Shown piece after piece: positions 55,456-62,424 of a stretch of DNA of 64,000 nucleotides. The stretch comes from Thermoleptolyngbya sichuanensis A183 (GTDB lineage Bacteria > Cyanobacteriota > Cyanobacteriia > Elainellales > Elainellaceae): positions 3,534,001-3,598,000 of the forward strand of contig NZ_CP053661.1 of the NCBI RefSeq assembly GCF_013177315.1. The letters are read 5' to 3'. The first letter of the stretch is position 1, and each line of letters starts with the position of its first letter. A model generated the notes under the pieces. The model did not search any database, was not told where the DNA came from, and saw only the letters and a list, made by a program, of their open reading frames with translations. A program made the translations under genes and the position numbers.

Positions 55456-55815
55456 ATGAAACTAAAGCGCATTGGGCATGTGGCGATCCGCGTCGAGGAT
55501 TTGGATCGAGCGGCGCAGTTCTATCAGAACTTGGGCATGGATCTGGTTTGGAAAGACCCAGACTGGGCATATCTGAAAGCGGGGGACGACGGGCTGGCGC
55601 TGCTGAGTGCCGCCTACGAGCAGGCGGAGCCCCACTTTGGCTTTGTGTTTGGCGATCGCGCTGAGGTGGATGCTGCCTATGAGCAACTTAAAGCCGAAGG
55701 GGTTCACGTCACGCCCGTCCACGAACACCGCGACGGCACGGCTTCGTTCTATGGCCGCGACCCCGACGGCAACTGGTTTGAGTACCTTTACGAGCCAGTC
55801 GCTGTGCCTGCCTAG
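55456..55815 (+). CDS. VOC/glyoxalase-family protein
   Basis: 119 residues, a single vicinal-oxygen-chelate domain. MKLKRIGHVAIRVEDLDRAAQFYQNLGMDLVW is the first beta-alpha-beta-beta-beta unit. The second ends DGTASFYGRDPDGNWFEYLYEP with a metal-type Glu. The His of GHVAIRV and the terminal Glu could bind metal. Members include glyoxalase I, fosfomycin resistance and dioxygenase proteins; this one cannot be specified. Free-standing. Confidence 0.88.
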   Translation: MKLKRIGHVAIRVEDLDRAAQFYQNLGMDLVWKDPDWAYLKAGDDGLALLSAAYEQAEPHFGFVFGDRAEVDAAYEQLKAEGVHVTPVHEHRDGTASFYGRDPDGNWFEYLYEPVAVPA

Positions 55816-56053
55816 TGGTTTGTCAACTTTCGTTTTGTCAACTTTAGTTTTAGGGTCAGCCCCCCAGTTTGTAGTGAGCGCTTTGGCGCTAAAGCACTCG
55901 CTACAAGCCGCAGTTTCTGCGGATTCTGAAATGTTTACGCTGCATTGGTCTGGCGACATAGGCGAGCAGGTGCGCGCAATAGCTTACGGAGTAAGCGCAG
56001 AGGTTGGCTGACTGCGCGTCCATCCCTGTCGATTTTCCCCGGAGCCTGTCGCC

Positions 56054-57502
56054 ATGACAAAAACAAAAAGTAAAGATTTGACGGTTTTGATCATTTCGCT
56101 GCTGGTTACCGTTGGCTCGATCGGTCTGCTGTCTGCCTGGATTTTTCCTCGCCTTCAGCCAGGACGAATGTCGCCTACGGTTGTGGGCACGCCCTCCCCA
56201 ACCGTAGGTGAGACGCCGCCAGACCTAAGCAGCCTGCCAGACCGAATCAGCCTTGGCAATCGGCAGTTAATCACGTCAGTCACTACGCCTGCCAAGCGGG
56301 AGGGCATTGCCGCGTTTGACGCGCAAGACTACGACAAGGCTGTGGAGTGGTTTGAGCTGTCGCTGAAGGCACTGCCCAACGACCCGGAGACGCTGATTTA
56401 TCTGAACAATGCGCGGCTGTCGCGGCAGCAGACCCCTTACAAAATTGCCACCAGCGTTCCCATTGGCAAAAATCTCAACGTGGCGCAGGAGATTTTGCGG
56501 GGCGTGGCCCAGTCACAGGATGAGGTCAACCGCAACGGCGGCATCAACGGTGCGGGGCTAGAAGTCACCATCATCAACGACGACAACGACCCAGCGATCA
56601 CACGAGAAATGGCGAAGCTGCTGGTGGAAAACGAGAGCCTGCTGGCAATAGTGGGACATAACACCTCGGATGCGTCGATGGCCGCAGCGCCGATCTATCA
56701 GCAGCATGGGCTGGTGATGATTTCCCCCACGACCTTTGATGCCGATGTCGCGAAGGTGGGCGACTATATTTTTCGCGCAGTCCCCACGGCGCAGTCGATG
56801 GTATTGCCGCTGGTGGAATACATTATGGCGCGATCGCCCCGTCCTGCCAGAATCCTTGTCTGCTACGATTCCCAAGCGCCCGACAACAACCGGTTTAGAA
56901 ATGCGTTTATCGATGCGCTGACCGGGCGGGGCGGCGAGATTGTGAAACTACTGAATGAGCAGGGTGAGGATCTGTGTGATTTTGGCTCCCAGAGCTTTGA
57001 TGCAGCGAGGGCGATCGCCCAGGCCGAGGAGCAGTCTGCCACAGGACTGTACCTCGGCCCCAGCATTAACTATCTCGATCCGGCAATTGAGGTCGCCCGT
57101 GCCAACGCCGGAAAGCTGCCGCTCTACAGCAGCCCGTCGCTCTATACCCAAAAGATTCTGCAAGACGGTCAGGCTGCCGTAGAAGGCCTGATCTTGCCCA
57201 CGCCCTGGAGTCCCGATGCCTATCCCCGTTTTGCCCGCAGCGCCCAGCAGCTTTGGGGCGCAACGGTAAACTGGCGCACGGCGACGGCCTATGACGCAAC
57301 CCAGGCTGCTATTGCGGGACTGCGCCGAGAGGCGACCCGTAGCGGTTTACAAAAAGCATTGCAAGCGCCAGATTTCGCGACCACGGGTGCAGAAGACGAA
57401 ATGGTGCGGTTTCTCGACACGGGCGATCGCCGCCTCACGCCCGTCCTGGTGCAAGTTCAACGAATCGAGTCAGGCAGCTACCGATTCAGAGCCATTGATT
57501 AA
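56054..57502 (+). CDS. Receptor-type periplasmic binding protein (LivJ-like) with TPR-like segment
   Basis: 482 residues. The N-terminal membrane segment LTVLIISLLVTVGSIGLLSAWIF (residues 9-31) anchors it, with the rest outside. A TPR-like helix pair (AFDAQDYDKAVEWFELSLKALPNDPETLIYLNNARL) lies near residues 87-122. The type I periplasmic-binding fold fills 135-480: QEILRGVAQSQDEVNRNGGI, LLAIVGHNTSDASMAAAPIYQQHGLVMISPTT, and VEGLILPTPWSPDAYP. Such proteins usually bind amino acids or amides. No ABC genes adjoin, so a sensory or scaffold role is possible. Confidence 0.85.
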   Translation: MTKTKSKDLTVLIISLLVTVGSIGLLSAWIFPRLQPGRMSPTVVGTPSPTVGETPPDLSSLPDRISLGNRQLITSVTTPAKREGIAAFDAQDYDKAVEWFELSLKALPNDPETLIYLNNARLSRQQTPYKIATSVPIGKNLNVAQEILRGVAQSQDEVNRNGGINGAGLEVTIINDDNDPAITREMAKLLVENESLLAIVGHNTSDASMAAAPIYQQHGLVMISPTTFDADVAKVGDYIFRAVPTAQSMVLPLVEYIMARSPRPARILVCYDSQAPDNNRFRNAFIDALTGRGGEIVKLLNEQGEDLCDFGSQSFDAARAIAQAEEQSATGLYLGPSINYLDPAIEVARANAGKLPLYSSPSLYTQKILQDGQAAVEGLILPTPWSPDAYPRFARSAQQLWGATVNWRTATAYDATQAAIAGLRREATRSGLQKALQAPDFATTGAEDEMVRFLDTGDRRLTPVLVQVQRIESGSYRFRAID

Positions 57503-57629
57503 TTCAGAGCCATTGATTAGCGGCCAGCAAAGGTTGGACGATCCATTTCATTGAGCGCCAAAGTTACTATTGGATTACGCCCAGGCAGGCAAGAAGCAGC
57601 CTCACCCAGTTTTCCATTACGCTAAAGCC

Positions 57630-57718
57630 AGGACTTACGCACCTGAAATCGTTTCCTGGATTTTGAATGATTTCTCGTGGGCTGCGCCCGCAAGAAGTCG
57701 TCCAACTGCGTAAGCCCT
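57630..57718 (+). repeat. Palindromic dispersed element, copy 8
   Basis: AGGACTTACGCACCTGAAAT, TCCTGGATTTTGAATG, a partly decayed hairpin ATTTCTCGTGGGC...GCAAGAAGT, and ACTGCGTAAGCCCT. It ends nine bases before a headless reading frame. Confidence 0.85.
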
Positions 57719-57726
57719 ATTTATAA

Positions 57727-57912
57727 CTCCTGGAAATCAAGCGCAACGATCCGCAAAAGTGGGAACGCATCGTAGATTGGCTCAGCGTTTTGTTTGCAGG
57801 CGGCACTGAAGCCGTCAAAGCGTTCTATCCGCTGGCAGGTATCCCAATTGAAGTGGCTCGAAAGCTGTACGAGATTTACACCAAAAATCGTAAACCACTG
57901 CCAGAGGGATAG
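57727..57912 (+). pseudogene. Headless gene fragment of 61 codons
   Basis: Open frame ending at TAG 57910-57912, reading LLEIKRNDPQKWERIVDWLS, FAGGTEAVKAFYPLAGIPIE and ARKLYEIYTKNRKPLPEG. It has coding character but no start codon: a TAA precedes it and the palindromic element copy 8 lies just upstream. Probably the 3' remnant of a larger gene. Family not recognised. Confidence 0.55.
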
Positions 57913-57921
57913 ATTGCGCTG

Positions 57922-58182
57922 TCATTGATGCAGCGAAGTTGGTTTGGTTGGTTGCATAGAGGGCGATCGCCCCTTTTCGGTCACTCTGTCTGCATCCTGC
58001 CGATGGCGCTGGGTTTCCGCATTGAACACAATCACAAACTGCGCCTGGGGCAATAGCCGCCGCACGGCTTGCAAATAGCCCTCGGCATCAGCACGTTTGC
58101 AGAAGGCGGCCACCGTGATCCGCTGCATTTTGGGCAGCAGGCGCACGACAAGCCACCGATTCAAAGAGTCTCGGTAAGGCAT
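57922..58182 (-). CDS. Short conserved protein of unknown function, 86 residues
   Basis: MPYRDSLNRWLVVRLLPKMQ, then RITVAAFCKRADAEGYLQAVRRLLPQAQFVIVF is a compact beta-alpha-beta unit of about 52 residues resembling small cyanobacterial proteins of unknown role. The last 30 residues (AETQRHRQDADRVTEKGRSPSM...) look non-conserved, and GRSPS is encoded by a HIP1-containing stretch. It converges on the headless fragment. Confidence 0.6.
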   Translation of the reverse strand: MPYRDSLNRWLVVRLLPKMQRITVAAFCKRADAEGYLQAVRRLLPQAQFVIVFNAETQRHRQDADRVTEKGRSPSMQPTKPTSLHQ

Positions 58183-58351
58183 AATGGTTCTGTTCCGTTG
58201 AGTGTGGATGATTCCGCAGCAAGGGAAGCTAAGCCAGTGCAGAAAGGTTGGTCGCCGGGATGCACTGGCTTATTGCGCTGCTGAAACTGTTCTCATCCTA
58301 CATATTCGGGTTGGTTAAGTCAAATTGGTAAATTTGGTTTGAGAGATTTGG

Positions 58352-58558
58352 ATGGAAAGCTTTGGAAAAAGGCTGAAACAATATCGTGAGGCAGCGTCTT
58401 TAACTCAGCGTGAACTAGCAGCCAGATTAGATGTGACAATCACTACTGTGCAAAACTGGGAAGCAGATCGCTACCTTCCCAGGCTGACCCCTCAGCAAAC
58501 GCAGCTACTTTGCCAAACTTTGGGCATCAGTCTAGATGATCTGGCAGGCGAAAGTTAG
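58352..58558 (+). CDS. Helix-turn-helix (XRE/Cro-type) DNA-binding protein, 68 residues
   Basis: MESFGKRLKQYREAASLTQRELAARLDVTITTVQNWEADRYLPRLTPQQTQLLCQTLGISLDDLAGES, shown here in pieces: the helix-turn-helix is SLTQRELAARLDVTITTVQN at residues 16-35, followed by the WEADRYLP motif usual in cyanobacterial XRE proteins. A single domain with no effector part, so a small repressor or antitoxin-like regulator. A decayed relative follows directly. Confidence 0.85.
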   Translation: MESFGKRLKQYREAASLTQRELAARLDVTITTVQNWEADRYLPRLTPQQTQLLCQTLGISLDDLAGES

Positions 58559-58560
58559 GC

Positions 58561-58674
58561 GTATATATTGTCCAGGATGTTGTCCAATCGACTGTGATCA
58601 ACTGGGAGAGCGATCGCTACAAACCGAAGCTTTACGCGACCCAGATGAAAGCAGGCTGCGACCTGACTGCCTGA
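58561..58674 (+). pseudogene. Decayed XRE-type helix-turn-helix gene fragment
   Basis: Open stretch reading VQSTVINWESDRYKPKLYAT then QMKAGCDLTA and stop. This matches the recognition-helix end and WExDRYxP motif of the intact gene just upstream but lacks the first helices and any start codon. Likely a broken tandem duplicate. Confidence 0.65.
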
Positions 58675-58768
58675 CACAAGTGGTTGAAAGAGTTGAGACC
58701 TCGTCAACAGAGGGAAAAGGTGAGCTGACATGAGACGCTGAAATTTGCGTCATCTCAGGGTCTGTATC

Positions 58769-59257
58769 ATGCCAGCCACCACCTGCCTCTATGATCAAGT
58801 GCTGTCGTTATTGCGTCAATCCAGTAATGCCCGCGACCTGCGCCACCTCAAAGCGCTGGCGTGGATGGTGACGGCCCTGGTGTGCAGCGGTCGGTTGAGC
58901 CTGCCGCAGTGGGAAGCCTATGTGCCCAGTCGGGCCCGTCAGGCGCAAAGCACCGAACGCCGGTGGCAGCGCTTCCTAGGCAATCGCCGGGTGCGGGTCA
59001 AAAGTCTGTACGTGCCGCTGGTGCTAGCCGCCATCCATCGCTGGCAAGGTCGGCGGCTTTACCTGGCGCTCGATACGACGGTGTTGTGGAATCGCTACTG
59101 CAGGATTCACCTGACGGTTACCTGTTGCGGACGAGCGGTGCCGCTGCTGTGGCGGGTTTTGGAGCATCCCAGTGCCACCGTCAGCACGAAGCGATACCTC
59201 CCCATGCTGCGGTTAGCCCATCGGCTGTTGCAGTCGTACCCCGATGTGATGGTTATG
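58769..59257 (+). pseudogene. IS4-like transposase, 5' part, interrupted by an IS110 element
   Basis: 163 codons from MPATTCLYDQVLSLLRQSSN. Contains RRLYLALDTTVLWNRYCRIH with the first catalytic Asp, closely matching the transposase at 50891-52063 (LYLSLDTTVVWN). The frame breaks inside VMVM|LADRGFA, where the IS110-family element enters; the second part resumes at 61059. Codons upstream of the ATG to 58745 are open but not needed. Confidence 0.88.
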
Positions 59258-59575
59258 GGGAGACAGAACCGCAACAGAGAGGAGACGACCATGCATTGAG
59301 CGACAGTCAGATGTCTACTAACATATCGCTTCGCTCCTCTCATACAGCTCACTAAGAGCCAGAGAAATGGTAATAGGAAAAGGAACTGGGCTAGGGATTG
59401 AGGACGACCATCCAACGTCAGACATCTCGATGTCTACTAACATATTGCATCGCCTCAACCTTGACCAGCTTCCTTCAACGAATTCTCAGGGAGTGGTGAC
59501 AGACACCTTCCATAATCTCTTCGCTCAGAAGCAGGCAGCCCAGTTCCAGACAACAAACTATCCCCAACTTAGCTG
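59258..59575 (+). ncRNA. Candidate bridge RNA region of the IS110 element
   Basis: The long non-coding leader of IS110 elements encodes a bridge RNA that pairs with target and donor DNA. Here the leader contains a 17-base direct repeat GATGTCTACTAACATAT at 59310-59326 and 59429-59445. Each copy is preceded by GACGACCAT at a similar but not equal distance and followed by a GC-TCGC segment, which may reflect two related stem-loops. Exact RNA ends are not visible; the assignment rests on family knowledge and layout. Confidence 0.5.
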
Positions 59576-60901
59576 ATGGAAAGAACCTTTGTCGCCTACA
59601 TCGGCATTGACTGGTCAGATCGCAAACACGACATCTGTCTGTACGACCCCGAGAGCGCACAGCGAGAATACAGCGTGATTGGCGCTCAACCGCAAGAGAT
59701 TGCCAACTGGGTTGCGACCTTGCAACAGCGATACGGCAACAGCCCAATTGCCATCTGCCTGGAGCAAAAGCGAGGACCCCTGATTTACGCGCTGTGCCAG
59801 TACGACAACCTAGTGCTGTTTCCCATCAATCCGCGCACGGTTTCTAACTATCGACGAGCCTTTCAGCCCTCACGAGCAAAATCAGACCCCGTAGATGCCC
59901 AGATTTTGATTGAGCTGCTGCTCAAGCACCCAGACAAGATCCCCCCGTGGCAAGCCGCATCTTGTGAACTGCGAGCGTTGCGGCAGTGGAGTGAATCCCG
60001 CCGCATGCTGGTGGGAGAGAAGGTACGACTGACCAATCGCATCACCGCTGCTTTGAAGAACTTTTATCCTCAAGTGCTGGAGTGGTTTGAGGATAAAGAT
60101 ACTCAAGTGTTTTGTGACTTTATCACTCAATACCCTGACCTCCACTCTGCCCAAGCGGTTTCGGCTGAGGAATTGACTCTGTTCTTCCAGTCTCATCGAG
60201 TCATCCGCCGGAGCGCCATTGAGCGGCGCATTCACCAAATCCAAACCGCTGGCATCCCCCTGACAGAAGACCCAGGGATTGTTGAACCGATGCAATGGCT
60301 GGTGCAAACGCTGGTGATTCAGCTCAAGGCGCTGTTGCATCGACTCGATGAGTTAAATCAAACGATTGAGCAATTGTTTCAGTCTTTGCCAGATGCGGCG
60401 TTTTTCGATGCTTTACCCGGAGCAGGACCCCATCTTGCGCCCCGGCTACTGATTGCGTTTGGCGATGACCGCAGTCGCTTCGGCAGCGCCCAGGCGTTTA
60501 TGAGCTATATCGGCATTGCACCCGTCAAAGAGGAGAGTGGCAAGAAACGTTGGACGCATTTGCGCTGGAGTTGTCCAAAGTTCTTGCGGCAGTCCTTTGT
60601 AGAGTGGGCTGACCAGTCGCGGCGGCACTCATCGTGGGCCAATGCGTTCTATCAGCAGCAGCGGCGATCCGGCAAAAGTCATCCCAAAGCGATTCGCGCT
60701 CTGGCGTATAAGTGGGGACGGATTCTCTGGCGCTGCTGGCAAGACCGAGTGCCCTATGACGAAGACCGCTATCTGGCGGCGCTCCAGCGGAAGAGGTCGC
60801 CGCTAGCGGCGATGCTAGTCCAAAGTCCGCTTGAGGGGATGACGAGTGCAGGAGGTGAGTGCGGTAATTCTAGGGTTCAAGTTACGCTAAAAGACACATG
60901 A
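59576..60901 (+). CDS. IS110-family DEDD transposase
   Basis: 441 residues, intact. The N-terminal RuvC-like DEDD domain shows YIGIDWSDRKHDICLYD, AICLEQKRG, and FQPSRAKSDPVDAQILIELL. The C-terminal Tnp20 domain shows DALPGAGPHLAPRLLIAFGDD and SYIGIAPVKEESGKKRWTHLR. IS110 transposases act as RNA-guided recombinases with a bridge RNA. Start ATG at 59576; the tail after about residue 415 (SPLEGMTSAGGECGNSRVQ) is low in conservation signals. Confidence 0.93.
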   Translation: MERTFVAYIGIDWSDRKHDICLYDPESAQREYSVIGAQPQEIANWVATLQQRYGNSPIAICLEQKRGPLIYALCQYDNLVLFPINPRTVSNYRRAFQPSRAKSDPVDAQILIELLLKHPDKIPPWQAASCELRALRQWSESRRMLVGEKVRLTNRITAALKNFYPQVLEWFEDKDTQVFCDFITQYPDLHSAQAVSAEELTLFFQSHRVIRRSAIERRIHQIQTAGIPLTEDPGIVEPMQWLVQTLVIQLKALLHRLDELNQTIEQLFQSLPDAAFFDALPGAGPHLAPRLLIAFGDDRSRFGSAQAFMSYIGIAPVKEESGKKRWTHLRWSCPKFLRQSFVEWADQSRRHSSWANAFYQQQRRSGKSHPKAIRALAYKWGRILWRCWQDRVPYDEDRYLAALQRKRSPLAAMLVQSPLEGMTSAGGECGNSRVQVTLKDT

Positions 60902-61058
60902 CAGTTCAACAAATGGAACGTATTTAGGAATGAAACATTTAATGCAATGTAGCCAACCTCGGGCTGGCTTATGGTTTGCTGCGTTTAGAGTCTGTGCATC
61001 AATTTACTCAGTACCTTTTCACGGTTGACTGTTGACTCCGTCTCCCTCAGGGCCTATG

Positions 61059-61174
61059 TTAGCCGACCGCGGGTTTGCTAACCATGACCTGCTGGAGTGG
61101 CTAAGCCAAAGTCGCTGGCACTATTGTTTACGCTTGCCCAGTGACGTAGTGGTGCAGGGTCCGCGCCGTCATCC
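61059..61174 (+). pseudogene. IS4-like transposase, middle part, cut again at its right end
   Basis: Continues the frame of 58769-59257: LADRGFANHDLLEWLSQSRW, HYCLRLPSDVVVQGPRRHP, with the second catalytic Asp in LADRGF. After PRRHP homology stops and a third transposon begins near 61175. The part with the YREK signature is absent from the window. Confidence 0.85.
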
Positions 61175-61270
61175 TGTTAACTTTAGTTTGGACTAATGGT
61201 GAAGAGGAAGGCAGTCAATGAGAAGCACCGACTGCCGTAAGGTCAATGAAGTACAACCAACATTGACCCC

Positions 61271-62424
61271 ATGATTTTCAACGAACTTCAGCAATTTCGC
61301 CAAACGTTGTATGCCAGCTTGGGAAACGCCAGAGATGCCCTGTTTGATCTGATGGATGCCGTGTTAGTGAGTGCGTGCATCGTGTCGTTTGTGAGGCTAT
61401 CGCAGAGTCCTGTCTTTCGTCGCCAGTGGTCGAGCACCTATGAAGCGTTGCGCGATAGCCGCCTACCCCGATCAAAGGTGCTGAAGCTGTTGGTGCAGCA
61501 GATACCGACTCAGCAGCAACCGTTGTTGGCAGGTGATGCGAGTCGGTGGAACCGTCCTGCTGCCAGGCGTTTGAAAGACCGCACCTTATCAGGCAGAACA
61601 GGACATGCCCCGATAGCCGGACAAAACTACAGTACCTTAGCCTGGATTGCTGAAGACAGGGGCAGTTGGGCATTACCATTGCGGCATGAGCGCATCACCA
61701 GCTTTGAAACACCCGCCAGTAAAGCGGCATTCCAACTCAAACAAGTGACTCGGCAGTTAGCGGTGCGTCCGTTGGCGATCTACGACCGAGGGTACGGCAA
61801 TGCCAGTTTTGTCAACCAAACGGCAGGGATTGAGGCAGACTTGCTGCTGCGGGTTACATCCAATCGATGTGTCTATGGCGCGCCCCCAGCGTATCGAGGG
61901 CGAGGCGCACCTGCCAAGCATGGACATAAGATGAAACTCAATGACCCTGACACTTGGAGTGTCCCGGTCGAAACCGTTGAAGTCGATGATCCCAACTGGG
62001 GACGAGTGCGGGTCAGTCGTTGGAGTGCATACCATTTCCGCAAATCCCCCAAACGGGCAATGGAAGTGTTGCGCGTGGAGGTGCTGGAGACACAGAGCAG
62101 CACGCGACGCTTGGCTCCTTTGTGGTTAGTTTGGCTGGGTGAGCAGATGCCTCCGTTAGAAACCCTGTGGTTGCACTACCTCCGTCGCTTTGCCATTGAA
62201 CACTGGTATCGCTTTGCCAAGCAGAGGCTATATTGGACACATCCCCAGTTCAGTTCTGTATCGGCAACCGAACAGTGGAGCAGCCTGATGCCGTTGCTCA
62301 GTTGGCAGTTGTGGTTAGCGCGAAAGGACTGTACTGACCACCCCTTGCCCTGGCAGGCACCGCAAGAAACGTTGACTCCGGGTCGGGTCGCACAAGCGTT
62401 TGCAGGCATTTTGGCAGCGATCGC
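61271..62424 (+). pseudogene. Third transposase gene (NF041680/IS4-like), 3'-truncated
   Basis: About 385 residues of a cyanobacterial DDE-type transposase: MIFNELQQFRQTLYASLGNA, FVRLSQSPVFRRQWSSTYEAL, LLAGDASRWNRPAARRLKDRT with the first Asp, AIYDRGYGNASFVNQTAG with the second, and YLRRFAIEHWYRFAKQRLYW with the Glu region. It ends at LTPGRVAQAFAGILAAI; relatives continue for roughly 40 more residues. At 62417-62424 (GCGATCGC) the sequence switches to the antisense of the next gene. The frame stays open to 63013 by chance. Confidence 0.85.

Larger units (their letters stand above)
59258..61058 (+). mobile_element. IS110-family insertion sequence, about 1.8 kb
   Basis: Boundaries are set by the interrupted transposase. 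TATG stands at both junctions (59254-59257 and 61055-61058), and deleting the element restores GTT ATG TTA GCC GAC in frame. The ends carry imperfect subterminal complements: GGGAGACAGA at the left and TCCGTCTCCC at the right. A single transposase gene lies between a 318-base leader and a 153-base tail, the IS110 (not IS1111) layout. No classical target duplication beyond the shared core. Confidence 0.85.
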
